From an uncultured Prevotella sp. (lineage in GTDB: Bacteria > Bacteroidota > Bacteroidia > Bacteroidales > Bacteroidaceae), in contig CAJONT010000048.1 in the NCBI GenBank assembly GCA_905235975.1, forward strand, positions 1 through 32,864: a DNA stretch of 32,864 nucleotides, given 5' to 3'. Positions 1 to 7,173 of this stretch are shown here, piece by piece. Every line of letters begins with the position of its first letter. Position 1 is the stretch's first letter. The translations under genes and the position numbers were made by a program. The notes below the pieces were generated by a model, which was given only the letters and a program-made list of their open reading frames with translations, made no database searches and was not told the origin of the DNA.

Positions 1-279
1 ATTTTATGAGTATTGGTTGATGTTTATGTATGTAAAATGCGCCCTAAAACACCCAATTTCAACCAAAAACTGATTTCTCAGATATAATATGCAGAATTTA
101 ATAGACTTGTTGTCAAATAATTGGCTGAAAACGTTAAATTATCCGATTGTATAAAAGAAATCAAAATATTAGGGTTTGAAAATGTAAACCATTCACAAAT
201 GTATAGCAGATAGTACAAAATTAAATCATGGTATTAAAAAATAAAATATTTAAATATTTAAAATTATATCCTAAAAAGT
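1..279. other. AT-rich noncoding leader
   Basis: No credible coding frame is seen in the first 280 bases. The stretch is strongly AT-rich compared with the genes that follow. A few isolated CAAAnnTA strings occur on the minus sense, but none has a correctly spaced -33 partner, so no minus-strand promoter is called. It may be the upstream region of a gene lying to the left of the window. Confidence 0.6.
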
Positions 280-309
280 TTTGTATTTGTGAAAAATGTA
301 TTACCTTTG
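280..309 (+). promoter_or_regulatory. Bacteroidetes-type promoter of the XRE regulator
   Basis: TTTG at 280-283 and TACCTTTG at 302-309 are separated by 18 nt, matching the Bacteroidetes sigma-ABfr consensus (TTTG, about 19-21 nt, TAnnTTTG). Transcription would start near 316. The ATG used by the ORF track (296) lies inside this promoter, which argues for the downstream ATG at 362. Confidence 0.7.
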
Positions 310-361
310 TAAAGTCAAACAAAAAGGGCGAAATTTGCCCTTAAACCATAGTGAAGCAAAA

Positions 362-826
362 ATGAAAGATAGAATTCGCCAAATTATGGAGTCGGTCAAC
401 ATGACGCAGAAGACCTTCGCTGAGTACCTTGGTATGAGTCAGGCTGCCTTGAGTAGTATCTTCAATGGCCGCACAAAACCCACCCTCAATACCGTGGAGG
501 CTATTCGAAGCAAGATGCCTCAGATACGTCTGGAGTGGCTAATATCCGGTGAAGGGGAAATGTATGCTGTACCCCAAAAACCTGTTATTCAGGAAGCTGA
601 AAAATCTGATTCCCCCATCAAAGAACTCGAATTAGACTTCGGCAACCTCGAAAAAACTATTTCTGAAGAGGAAAAGAAAGTTCCAAACAATGATAGTGTA
701 GATAATACACTCAAAAATACAAGGCAATTTGGGGTAAAAACCTTTGACACTCAGCGGCGTCGAATTACTGAGATTCGGGTGTTTTACGATGACAGGACAT
801 TCGAATCATTCGTACCCAAGGATTGA
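362..826 (+). CDS. XRE-family helix-turn-helix transcriptional regulator
   Basis: A 154-residue protein if started at 362. The ORF track starts 22 codons earlier, but that ATG overlaps the promoter. Residues about 1-65 form a Cro/C1-type DNA-binding domain: a helix rich in MTQKTFAEYLG, then the recognition segment MSQAALSSIFNGRTKPTLNT, then a WLISGEGEMY turn common in Bacteroidales XRE proteins. A charged low-complexity linker follows (about 75-120). A short conserved-looking C-terminal piece (ITEIRVFYDDRTFESFVP) is shared by many small Bacteroidales regulators; its function is not known. The gene stands alone between its own promoter and a terminator. The ligand and target genes cannot be read from the sequence. 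The DNA-binding assignment is firm; a phage-repressor role is possible, but no phage gene is nearby. Confidence 0.85.
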   Translation: MKDRIRQIMESVNMTQKTFAEYLGMSQAALSSIFNGRTKPTLNTVEAIRSKMPQIRLEWLISGEGEMYAVPQKPVIQEAEKSDSPIKELELDFGNLEKTISEEEKKVPNNDSVDNTLKNTRQFGVKTFDTQRRRITEIRVFYDDRTFESFVPKD

Positions 827-854
827 CTTTTTCTGTGCTTTTACTATTGAATAT

Positions 855-910
855 GACCGGTTTCCTGTGTGAATGCTGAAAGGCTCGTGGTGGATACCGG
901 TCTCTTTTTT
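855..910 (+). terminator. Rho-independent terminator after the XRE gene
   Basis: GACCGGTTTCC (855-865) pairs with GGATACCGGTC (892-902) with a single mismatch over 11 positions. The loop is about 26 nt and the stem is followed by TCTTTTTT. It lies 29 nt after the XRE stop codon. The long loop lowers certainty. Confidence 0.6.
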
Positions 911-1031
911 GCCCTCTCTTTTTACCCTATTTCTGCCATTCCTTCGTCTTGCATTATCCCCTTTATGCTTCTTGCTCAGAACTGCATTTGATGTTCCATA
1001 TCATATCAGAAATATGATGTATATTTTCTTC

Positions 1032-1068
1032 ATTCATTTTGTTCTGCTCTCGATTTTATGTAACTTTG
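1032..1068 (+). repeat. 37-bp promoter-containing direct repeat, copy 1
   Basis: Identical over 37 bases to 1111-1147, with a 79-bp offset. It contains TTTG (1038-1041), a 19-nt spacer and TAACTTTG (1061-1068), so the repeat carries a complete Bacteroidetes-type promoter. Flanking bases differ on both sides. Confidence 0.9.
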
Positions 1069-1110
1069 GCGATGCCGAAGTTACCTCATCTCGGCATAAA
1101 AAATGAATGA

Positions 1111-1147
1111 ATTCATTTTGTTCTGCTCTCGATTTTATGTAACTTTG
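1111..1147 (+). repeat. 37-bp promoter-containing direct repeat, copy 2
   Basis: Second exact copy of the 37-bp unit. TTTG (1117-1120), a 19-nt spacer and TAACTTTG (1140-1147) form the promoter most likely to drive pyrKD, with a start near 1154. The repeat begins within the right arm of a 9-bp inverted repeat (1100-1119) that overlaps the -33 box, so the hairpin sequence could influence promoter recognition. Confidence 0.85.
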
Positions 1148-1297
1148 CAGAGAATCGGATGTGTTCGGTTTACCCAATGAGACGACAGACTATTGGTACG
1201 GATAAGACTTCAAACGAACCTTCCACGAACAGACCGCCCCCAATCATGGGTGCTCCCGACTCGAATATTGTTATATATAATATAGGTGTAATATAGG

Positions 1298-2074
1298 ATG
1301 AAAAAATTTCTGTTAGATTTGGAAGTGGTGTCGGCAGAGCACATCTCTGACCGCTACACACTTCTGCGGCTCACTTCTCGCCAATCCCTTCCCGAGATGC
1401 TTCCGGGACAATTTGCCGAGTTGCGTGTGGATGGATCGCCCCACACTTTTCTGCGCCGTCCCATTTCCATCAATTATGTCGACCGCTCCTGCAATGAGGT
1501 CAGATTCCTGGTTGCCGCAGTGGGTGATGGAACCCGTCGCCTTGCCATGTTGCGTCCCGGCGATACACTCAACTGTCTCTTGCCATTGGGCCACGGATTC
1601 ACCATGCCCTCCGCGCCAGAGAAGGTGTTGCTCATCGGAGGCGGCGTGGGTGTTGCTCCGCTGCTCTATTATGGAGATTGTCTGAAAGAGGCCGGTTCCA
1701 CCCCCACCTTTCTGCTTGGGGCAAGGAGCAAGGCCGACCTGCTCTTGCTCTCTGAGTTTGCCAAAGTGGGCACAGTGGAGGTTACCACTGAAGACGGAAG
1801 TATGGGTGAGAAGGGATTTGTCACAGGGCACAGCCTCCTGCGTCAAACGCGTTTCGACCGCATTGCTTCTTGCGGTCCGCTGCCCATGATGAAAGCGGTG
1901 GCTGCCTATGCCAAGGCACACGACGTGCCCTGTGAGGTGTCGTTGGAAAACAAGATGGCATGTGGCTTGGGTGCCTGTCTCTGCTGCGTGGAACCCACGC
2001 AAGATGAAGGCAATGTGTGTGTCTGTACAAAGGGTCCAGTGTTAAATATTAATCAATTGTTATGGCAAATCTAA
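1298..2074 (+). CDS. pyrK: Dihydroorotate dehydrogenase electron-transfer subunit PyrK
   Basis: PyrK (258 aa) carries electrons from the catalytic PyrD subunit through FAD and a [2Fe-2S] cluster to NAD+, in step four of pyrimidine synthesis in the cytoplasm. Visible features follow the family order. The ferredoxin-reductase-like FAD domain carries RRPISI (53-58). The NAD-binding domain begins at GGGVGVAP (114-121) and includes SCGPLPMM (191-198). The C-terminal cluster loop has ligands C222, C227 and C230, with C243 as the probable fourth (C241 is also near). Length is normal for PyrK. The reading frame overlaps pyrD by 13 bases, which suggests translational coupling. The direct neighbour being PyrD rules out most other ferredoxin-NADP reductase-like assignments. 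Confidence 0.95.
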   Translation: MKKFLLDLEVVSAEHISDRYTLLRLTSRQSLPEMLPGQFAELRVDGSPHTFLRRPISINYVDRSCNEVRFLVAAVGDGTRRLAMLRPGDTLNCLLPLGHGFTMPSAPEKVLLIGGGVGVAPLLYYGDCLKEAGSTPTFLLGARSKADLLLLSEFAKVGTVEVTTEDGSMGEKGFVTGHSLLRQTRFDRIASCGPLPMMKAVAAYAKAHDVPCEVSLENKMACGLGACLCCVEPTQDEGNVCVCTKGPVLNINQLLWQI

Positions 2075-2967
2075 ATGTAAAGATAAATGATATAGTCTTT
2101 AAGAACCCGGTGATGACTGCATCGGGCACTTTTGGCTACGGACTTGAGTTTGCCGACCTTGTGCCGTTGCATGAACTTGGAGGTATTATCGTGAAGGGTA
2201 CTACCCTGCATGCACGTGATGGCAATCCCTATCCGCGCATGGCAGAGACCGCCTCTGGCATGCTCAACTGTGTGGGACTGCAGAACAAAGGAGTTGACTA
2301 TTTCTGCTCCCACATCTATCCGCAGGTGCGTGGGCTCGGCACAGAGGTCATCGTCAATGTGAGTGGTTCCACCATCGACGACTACGCTGCTTGTGCTGCA
2401 CGCATTGATGCGCTCGACGATATACATGCCATAGAACTCAATATTTCCTGCCCCAATGTCAGGCAGGGTGGCATGGCTTTCGGGGTCACCACTGAAGGGG
2501 CTTCCAGTGTGGTGCGTGCGGTGCGTGCGTGCTACCACAAGACGCTCATCGTGAAACTGTCGCCCAATGTGACCAGCATTGCCGACATTGCTCGTGCCTG
2601 TGAGGCAGAGGGAGCCGACAGCGTGTCGCTCATCAACACGCTGATGGGAATGGCCATCGATGTGGAGCGACGCCGGTCCATGCTCAGTATCGGTACGGGA
2701 GGGCTCAGCGGTCCTGCCGTGAAGCCTGTGGCTCTGCGCATGGTGTGGCAGGTGGCCAAGGCGGTCAGCATACCGGTGGTGGGCTTGGGCGGTATCTGCA
2801 ACGCTACCGATGCCATCGAGTTCTTCATGGCTGGTGCCACAGCCATTGAGGTGGGGACGGCCAATTTCCTTGACCCTGCCGTAACAATAAAAATACGTGA
2901 CGGCATCAATGATTGGCTCGATGCCCATGGTTGTCACAGTGTCACCGAGATTATTGGATGTATATGA
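2062..2967 (+). CDS. pyrD: Dihydroorotate dehydrogenase, class 1B catalytic subunit
   Basis: The 301-residue FMN enzyme oxidises dihydroorotate to orotate. It is a TIM-barrel protein. The phosphate/FMN lysine lies in VKGTT (about 44-48). The substrate loop is around NCVGLQNKG (69-77). The catalytic base is C130 in NISCPNVR, a cysteine as expected for class 1 rather than the serine of class 2. FMN-phosphate glycines lie in GLGGI and in [12 protein letters not shown] near the C-terminus. Pairing with an overlapping pyrK shows it is the NAD-dependent 1B type, not the fumarate-using 1A type. The ATG at 2062 gives the usual N-terminus (residues MANLNVKI) and sits inside the end of pyrK. Confidence 0.96.
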   Translation: MANLNVKINDIVFKNPVMTASGTFGYGLEFADLVPLHELGGIIVKGTTLHARDGNPYPRMAETASGMLNCVGLQNKGVDYFCSHIYPQVRGLGTEVIVNVSGSTIDDYAACAARIDALDDIHAIELNISCPNVRQGGMAFGVTTEGASSVVRAVRACYHKTLIVKLSPNVTSIADIARACEAEGADSVSLINTLMGMAIDVERRRSMLSIGTGGLSGPAVKPVALRMVWQVAKAVSIPVVGLGGICNATDAIEFFMAGATAIEVGTANFLDPAVTIKIRDGINDWLDAHGCHSVTEIIGCI

Positions 2968-2974
2968 ATAGTTT

Positions 2975-2997
2975 ACAGAAGTGTTCACGTCTTCTGT
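2975..2997 (+). repeat. Small inverted repeat after pyrD
   Basis: ACAGAAG (2975-2981) pairs with CTTCTGT (2991-2997) around a 9-nt loop, 7 nt beyond the pyrD stop codon. No T-run follows, so it is at best a weak or Rho-assisted terminator, or an mRNA 3'-end stabiliser. Confidence 0.4.
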
Positions 2998-3049
2998 GCT
3001 TGCAATAATGTAAATAAAATTGAGAATGGTCTGATGACCGTCTTCTAAC

Positions 3050-3082
3050 TTAAAAACTGAGGGTGGTCACCAGACCACCCTC
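3050..3082 (-). terminator. Terminator of the slyD-aroC unit
   Basis: A perfect 10-bp stem, GAGGGTGGTC/GACCACCCTC (3059-3082), has an ACCA loop. On the minus strand it is followed by AGTTTTT, so it fits termination of aroC transcription. On the plus strand there is no T-run, though it could still help end pyrD transcripts. Between it and aroC, 3083-3221 is AT-rich with nothing else recognisable. Confidence 0.75.
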
Positions 3083-3221
3083 AACCAACACAAAAACTAA
3101 ACTAGACTTAACTAAACTAATCCAGGATTTTCACAAACCCCTCATAATCATCGCAAATATAAAGATTTTTCTTCCTACGTGCAAGAAAACGAGGAATTAT
3201 TTTGCAAAGTGTATCTAAATA

Positions 3222-4298
3222 TTATAATTTGATGGTTTTCTGGAGCAGGTAATGGTCAATTATCACCATTGCAGCCATCGCTTCCACCACTGGCACGGCC
3301 CGGGGCAGCACACAAGGATCGTGTCTGCCTTTTGCCTTCAAGAGGGTGGGGTGACCGTCCATGTCGACAGTCTCTTGTGTTCGCAACAGTGTGGCAATGG
3401 GTTTGAAGGCTACACGGAACACGATGTCCTGACCGTTGCTCAGGCCGCCCTGTACACCTCCGCTGTGGTTGGTCTTTGTCGTAATGTGCCCGTCCTGGCA
3501 AATGAACGGGTCGTTTTGTTCGCTTCCCCGCCAGCGCGTGCCAGAGAACCCTTCTCCGTATTCGAATCCCTTGGCCGCGTTGATGCTCAGCATGGCCTGT
3601 CCGAGGTCGGCATGCAGTTTGCTGAACTCAGGTTCTCCCAGTCCTATGGGGCATCCCTTTATCACACAGGTTATCACACCGCCTATGGTGTCGCCTTCGG
3701 CCTTCACCGCACGTATCAGTTCGGCCATTTCTTCCGCCTTCTGCGGGTCAGGGCAACGCACCGCATTGTTTTCCGACTGCGTGAGGTCGTACTCATGGTA
3801 GTCGTCGGGGAGTGTGATGTCCCCTACCTGTGAGGTATAGGCGTTTATGCTGATGCCTACCTGCCGGAGTGCCAGTTTGGCGAGAGCACCGCCCACACAG
3901 CGACTTATGGTGATGCGTGCGGAACTGCGTCCGCCGCCGCGATGGTCGCGCACGCCATACTTCTGCTGATAGGTGAAGTCGGCGTGTGAGGGACGGTACA
4001 CGGTTTTCATCTCATCGTAGTCGTGAGAGCGCTGGTTGGTGTTGCGTACGAGGAAGCCGATGGGTGTGCCTGTGCTCACCCCTTCGAAGACTCCGCTCAG
4101 CAGTTCCACCTTGTCGCCCTCTTGCCTGCCAGTGGTGAGTTCGCTCTGGCCGGGACGCCGACGGTTAAGTTCATGCTGGATAAAATCGGTATCTATCGCT
4201 ATGCCTGCAGGCATGCCGTCTATCACGCCCCCTATTGCGGGACCGTGGCTCTCACCAAAGGTGGTGAGTGTGAACAGATGGCCGAAGTGGTTTCTCAT
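3222..4298 (-). CDS. aroC: Chorismate synthase
   Basis: AroC (358 aa) converts 5-enolpyruvylshikimate-3-phosphate to chorismate, the last step of the shikimate pathway, using reduced FMN. The family signatures are all present. The N-terminal [16 protein letters not shown] holds H18. RPSHADFTY lies near 102-110. The glycine-rich [10 protein letters not shown] (121-130) follows, and a C-terminal [17 protein letters not shown] segment closes the active site. Length is typical for bacterial enzymes. It lies 15 nt downstream of the slyD-like gene on the same strand and probably shares its promoter. No defect is visible. Confidence 0.97.
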   Translation of the reverse strand: MRNHFGHLFTLTTFGESHGPAIGGVIDGMPAGIAIDTDFIQHELNRRRPGQSELTTGRQEGDKVELLSGVFEGVSTGTPIGFLVRNTNQRSHDYDEMKTVYRPSHADFTYQQKYGVRDHRGGGRSSARITISRCVGGALAKLALRQVGISINAYTSQVGDITLPDDYHEYDLTQSENNAVRCPDPQKAEEMAELIRAVKAEGDTIGGVITCVIKGCPIGLGEPEFSKLHADLGQAMLSINAAKGFEYGEGFSGTRWRGSEQNDPFICQDGHITTKTNHSGGVQGGLSNGQDIVFRVAFKPIATLLRTQETVDMDGHPTLLKAKGRHDPCVLPRAVPVVEAMAAMVIIDHYLLQKTIKL

Positions 4299-4313
4299 CG
4301 TCTTATGGTGTTG

Positions 4314-4871
4314 TCAGCAGCCTCCGCACCCGCCGCAGCCTTCTTTACCTTGTTTGTCGCAGCCTCCGCAGCCACCCTCTCCGCTCAGTATGCGTGCCAT
4401 CTGAGCTACTTCTTCCACCGTGGCAGGTCTCGATTCGAGCACCTTGCCCACGTAGCGAAGGTCGCATCCGGCAAGAGGATGGTTCAGGTCTATCACTATG
4501 GTGTTGCTCTTCACTTCCAGCACGCGAGCCATGAATTGTTCGCCAGCTTCATTTACCAGTGGGATGACGGCGTCTTCGCGTATGCGCTTGTAGTCGAACT
4601 GCCCGTCAATATAGAACATTTTCTTGTCCAGTTCCTGCACTCCTTCCTCGTAGTATTTGCCGAAAGCTTCTGCTTCAGGTATCACGAAGTCGTAGATGTC
4701 GCCTACATTGAGGGCGGTGAGCTTGTCCTCGAAAGCGGGCAGGTTCATCCCCATTTCGCTGATAAACATGAAAGGCTGGCCTTCGGAGCTCTCCTCCAGT
4801 AGTTCTTCCTGACCATCGCTGATGGCGTAGAGTTTGTGGGATGTGCTAATAAACTTGTTTTCTTTCTCCAT
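4314..4871 (-). CDS. slyD: SlyD-like FKBP-type peptidyl-prolyl isomerase
   Basis: A 185-residue cytoplasmic FKBP/SlyD-type protein. The FKBP part is split by an insert-in-flap chaperone region, as in SlyD. Seen here are VGDIYDFVIPEAEAFGKY (FKBP core strand and loop), then the flap insert starting near FYIDGQFDYKRI, then the conserved NHPLAGCDLRYVGKV that closes the FKBP fold. The C-terminus is a glycine/cysteine tail with five cysteines arranged as CGGC and CGGCGGC. It resembles the metal-binding tail of SlyD but has no histidines. In E. coli, SlyD's tail binds nickel and serves hydrogenase assembly; no hydrogenase gene is in this window, so the tail could serve another metal. First gene of a two-gene unit with aroC. 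Confidence 0.88.
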   Translation of the reverse strand: MEKENKFISTSHKLYAISDGQEELLEESSEGQPFMFISEMGMNLPAFEDKLTALNVGDIYDFVIPEAEAFGKYYEEGVQELDKKMFYIDGQFDYKRIREDAVIPLVNEAGEQFMARVLEVKSNTIVIDLNHPLAGCDLRYVGKVLESRPATVEEVAQMARILSGEGGCGGCDKQGKEGCGGCGGC

Positions 4872-4967
4872 GATTTCTTATGGTCTTTTGTTAGGTTTTT
4901 ACTATCTATGATTACTTAATGGAGCTCCTTTCATCCACAGTGGTGTGCTGAATACTCCAACAGTCTG

Positions 4968-4999
4968 CAAATGTATAAAAAAAATATGACGTTGCCAAA
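4968..4999 (-). promoter_or_regulatory. Promoter of the slyD-aroC unit
   Basis: On the minus strand TTTG (4999-4996), a 20-nt spacer rich in T, then TACATTTG (4975-4968) match the Bacteroidetes consensus. Transcription would start near 4961, giving a leader of about 90 nt before the slyD ATG at 4871. Confidence 0.72.
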
Positions 5000-5011
5000 A
5001 ATGCCTACATT

Positions 5012-5130
5012 TTAAGGTGGATTCTATTAATTATGCCGAGTCGTGACAGAGGAAGACGATAGTCAATGAGGGCGTGTAGCGGGTAACACGAAAGGTTACG
5101 GGTAGGCGAGCTTAATAGAATCCACCTTAA
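5012..5130. repeat. 119-bp element bounded by perfect 19-bp inverted repeats
   Basis: TTAAGGTGGATTCTATTAA (5012-5030) and its exact reverse complement (5112-5130) enclose 81 bp that are more GC-rich than the flanks and contain no ORF. Shorter internal pairings include TCGT/ACGA and CGTGT/ACACG. A shortened copy of the end, TTAAGGTG, recurs at 5163-5170. It could be a MITE-like nonautonomous element or the template of a structured RNA. No clear target-site duplication is seen, apart from the possibility that the terminal TTAA itself is the target. Confidence 0.7.
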
Positions 5131-5249
5131 GATATTATTGGTCGTTCTTACGCACTCATCTATTAAGGTGAAGAAGATTTTGCCGTTTTGGCCGTCTTTT
5201 GACTCAGGTCAAGAAAAGGTACTGTTTGCGCACACAGAGGCCAAAAAAG

Positions 5250-5280
5250 TTTGGTCGGAATGATATTCGTTCTATCTTTG
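5250..5280 (+). promoter_or_regulatory. Promoter of the small exported protein gene
   Basis: TTTG (5250-5253), a 19-nt spacer and TATCTTTG (5273-5280) give a full match to the Bacteroidetes promoter. The leader of roughly 85 nt contains a GGCAC/GTGCC stem-loop (5323-5339) and an A/G-rich ribosome-binding stretch just before the ATG at 5371. Confidence 0.78.
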
Positions 5281-5370
5281 CACCCGTAAAGCCAACTAGG
5301 CACAGAGATTTTTAGGATAACAGGCACAGCGAAAGTGCCCCATTGATTAACAAAAAAGAAAGGTAAAAAG

Positions 5371-5730
5371 ATGAAAAGATTTGTTTTAAGTGTAATCGTT
5401 ATGCTGAGCATGACTTTTGCTTTTGCTGAGAATGAAAACACCAACGCAGTGAACAATGTGCAGGCCTATGACATGAAAGTGAACATGAACAAACTGGGAC
5501 TTGCCCTTGGACTTAGTTGGGATCAGTTGGAGTTTGTCTCTGACGTCCAGACTGCTTTCCGCGCTGACATGTTGAATGCTGCTATGGCCGACGAGTCGGA
5601 GCGCCAGAATATGGTCGATAAGGCCGTGCGTAAGAACCTCGCCCACATGCGTGCTATTCTTACCACTGCGCAGTACCATAAGTACTTGCAGTTGCTCAAC
5701 GTCACGTTCAACAACCGCGGACTGAAATAA
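5371..5730 (+). CDS. Small exported protein of unknown function
   Basis: A 119-residue protein. Residues 1-19 form a signal peptide: basic start MKR, hydrophobic core, and a likely cleavage after AFA. The mature part is about 100 residues, apparently all-helical and without cysteines. It contains LGLALGLSWDQLEFV followed by repeated amphipathic stretches ending in MRAILTTAQYHKYLQLLNVTFNN. This pattern, a regulator-like helix around a TAAQ/TTAQ-Y-x-K motif, recalls small Bacteroidales periplasmic proteins, but the family was not identified. It has its own strong-looking promoter, a leader hairpin and a terminator, so it is a single-gene unit that is likely well expressed. No function is assigned. 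Confidence 0.8.
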   Translation: MKRFVLSVIVMLSMTFAFAENENTNAVNNVQAYDMKVNMNKLGLALGLSWDQLEFVSDVQTAFRADMLNAAMADESERQNMVDKAVRKNLAHMRAILTTAQYHKYLQLLNVTFNNRGLK

Positions 5731-5784
5731 GTTGTCTTTTGCAGGGTTTTTAACCCCTGCCATCCGAAACAGACTATAGTAAAG

Positions 5785-5816
5785 TAGAGACGTCACAAGG
5801 TGGCGTCTCTATTTTA
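5785..5816 (+). terminator. Terminator after the small exported protein gene
   Basis: TAGAGACG and CAC pair with GTG and CGTCTCTA around an AAG loop, with one T/G internal mismatch; TTTTAT follows. An additional GCAGGG/CCCTGC stem-loop lies between the stop codon and this hairpin (about 5737-5760). Confidence 0.75.
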
Positions 5817-5916
5817 TCTTGGTATATGATGGAAAGTTCCCAACATGAGAGGGGCATTATCCCGCTGGAGTATGGACATTACCCAAATCAGGTGACCACT
5901 GATGGGGATGCAATCG

Positions 5917-6882
5917 TTATTTTTCCAGTCTCCTAATGATTTCAGGATTCATTCCCATACTTTTTGCAATTTCCTCGATAGTTTTTCCTGACTGCAAAAG
6001 CAGCTTCACACTCATGCGGAGCATCTCGTCCTTTTGTTCCAGTTGTGTCTTCTGCTCGGTGAGTTGTGCCTTCTGCTCGGTGAGTTGTGTCTTCTGCTCG
6101 GTGAGTTGTGCCTTCTGCTCAGCCAGTTTTCGATCCTTCAGCAAAATTTCTGTGTCGCGTTTTTCGATGGCAGAGAAATACTCATCCTCTACATTCATCT
6201 TGTGTCGCATGTCGGCATCAGCGGCAGCCATTGTCAGACGGTGCAAAATGCGGGTCATATCGGCATCGCCATCGTAAGCCTCATCTTCAAACCTCAACAC
6301 ATGGCTGTCGTCTTTGTCAATCCGTGACTGGTCGAAAATGCTCAGCACTTGATCAAGGCGGTTGTTGACCTGCCCATGAAGACGCGGTATCTGTACGATG
6401 ATACTCTCATGCGTGAGACTCTCCACGAAAGGATTGGGCAAGCCTTTCGTCACCAACAGACTGTCGTAACTACATATTTGCTTGTTGACGTAGATGACAG
6501 GCTCTTCAATGTCGCCTACCTTGTGCCCAAGTAGATATACTGCTACCATCGGAAGCGCATTGCCGTCTTTCCTGATGTTCTTGGGGTTGGAGTAGTGTAC
6601 TCCGAGGTATTGACGGAAGCGCAGAGTCTCTGTTTCCAGCCAAGTCTTCTGCAGTTCTATCAGCATTAGGCTTTCTTTTCCCTCCGCATCTCGGATGGTG
6701 GCACCGAAGTCGATGCGGAACACCGCAAGGCTGTCGTATTTGTCGTTGGTGTACTCATGGGGCCTCATTTCCACGGCCACAACATCTTTCTTGAGCAAAG
6801 CAGACAGGATGGTGCGTGCGATACGCTCATCCTCCATGAGGTATTTGAACACGGTGTCGTAAACGGGATTGGCTATCTTCAT
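5917..6882 (-). CDS. Rpn family / PD-(D/E)XK transposase-family nuclease
   Basis: A 321-residue protein of the PDDEXK_2 / Rpn group, related to YhgA-like recombination-promoting nucleases. The N-terminal opening NPVYDTVFKYLMEDERIA is characteristic. The nuclease core shows D58 in FRIDFGA and E76-x-Q78 in LMLIELQKTW, the expected metal-binding residues. Family members promote RecA-independent recombination or act as mobile-element-like nucleases. Residues about 245-280 are a Gln/Lys-rich coiled coil made of heptads encoded by four 21-bp repeats. The C-terminal IEEIAKSMGMNPEIIRRLEK resembles a small helix-turn-helix seen in many members. It stands alone and is convergent with the exported-protein gene. 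No terminal inverted repeats were found around it, so it is not called an insertion sequence. Confidence 0.87.
   Translation of the reverse strand: MKIANPVYDTVFKYLMEDERIARTILSALLKKDVVAVEMRPHEYTNDKYDSLAVFRIDFGATIRDAEGKESLMLIELQKTWLETETLRFRQYLGVHYSNPKNIRKDGNALPMVAVYLLGHKVGDIEEPVIYVNKQICSYDSLLVTKGLPNPFVESLTHESIIVQIPRLHGQVNNRLDQVLSIFDQSRIDKDDSHVLRFEDEAYDGDADMTRILHRLTMAAADADMRHKMNVEDEYFSAIEKRDTEILLKDRKLAEQKAQLTEQKTQLTEQKAQLTEQKTQLEQKDEMLRMSVKLLLQSGKTIEEIAKSMGMNPEIIRRLEK
6041..6124. repeat. 21-bp tandem repeat within the Rpn gene
   Basis: Four head-to-tail 21-bp units start at 6041, 6062, 6083 and 6104. Units 1 and 3 are identical, as are the first 17 bases of units 2 and 4, so the array is effectively a 42-bp unit used twice. 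Each unit encodes one heptad of the coiled coil (LTEQKTQ or LTEQKAQ). Gain or loss of a unit would keep the reading frame. Confidence 0.92.
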
Positions 6883-6909
6883 GTTTGTAACGAATATTAA
6901 TATTTTTTG

Positions 6910-6941
6910 CGAAAATAGTTCTTTTTCTGATTATCTCCAAA
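6910..6941 (-). promoter_or_regulatory. Possible promoter of the Rpn gene
   Basis: On the minus strand TTTG (6941-6938), a 20-nt spacer and TATTTTCG (6917-6910) resemble the consensus, with one mismatch in the -7 box. The start codon at 6882 lies about 25-30 nt downstream. Confidence 0.4.
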
Positions 6942-7113
6942 TTGAGAGAGGTGTTTTGTGTTTTTTTTGCTTTTTGCCCTTCACTCTTGGGTCTTTTCAC
7001 CTGTCTGTAGAGACACTGCAATGTGATGGCCCTTATGTTTCTACTAAGGAAGAAGCCTCGTCTTTTCCGGCACGAGCCATGCGACTTTAGTTATTCAAGA
7101 AAATTCTTGATTT

Positions 7114-7145
7114 CTTGCATGAATAAAGGAAAAATCATAAATTTG
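7114..7145 (+). promoter_or_regulatory. Possible promoter of the 7174-14391 gene run
   Basis: TAAATTTG (7138-7145) matches the -7 box fully; CTTG at 7114-7117, 20 nt upstream, is a three-of-four match to the -33 box. The GTG start at 7174 would follow a leader of about 20 nt. Confidence 0.5.
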
Positions 7146-7173
7146 TAGCATTAATCCAAATGCTGACAAAATC

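Larger units (their letters stand above)
911..1297 (+). promoter_or_regulatory. Intergenic region and long leader of pyrKD
   Basis: No believable gene is seen here. The stretch holds two copies of a 37-bp promoter-containing repeat (1032-1068 and 1111-1147). Around them lie inverted repeats: ATCATAT/ATATGAT (1000-1018), ATGCCGA/TCGGCAT (about 1072-1096) and a 9-bp AAAATGAAT/ATTCATTTT (1100-1119). From the second promoter to the pyrK ATG the leader would be about 145 nt. It contains a weak TACCCAAT...ATTGGTA stem near 1170-1200. No known riboswitch class is recognised. Confidence 0.55.

Noticed and set aside
873-1106. 77-residue hydrophobic ORF on the plus strand
   Set aside because: It begins inside the terminator after the XRE gene and runs through one promoter-containing repeat; it has no ribosome-binding or family support.
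2071-2988. 305-residue ORF antisense to pyrD
   Set aside because: pyrD is unambiguous on the plus strand, and the antisense product shows no motif.
4023-4802. 259-residue plus-strand ORF across aroC and slyD
   Set aside because: It crosses the start of aroC and most of slyD in antisense; both are well supported by family motifs.
5012-5130. Invertible promoter of the Bacteroides capsule type
   Set aside because: The inverted repeats would allow inversion, but no TTTG/TAnnTTTG pair is found in the core on either strand and no recombinase gene is in the window.
5163-5456. 97-residue minus-strand ORF upstream of the exported protein
   Set aside because: It overlaps a well-matched plus-strand promoter and signal peptide region, and has no family resemblance.
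6041-6124. Short regular repeats as a CRISPR array
   Set aside because: The units are contiguous without spacers and encode a coiled coil in frame; no cas gene is nearby.
5917-6882. Complete insertion sequence around the Rpn/PDDEXK gene
   Set aside because: No terminal inverted repeats or target duplication were seen on either side; the family commonly occurs as solitary genes.
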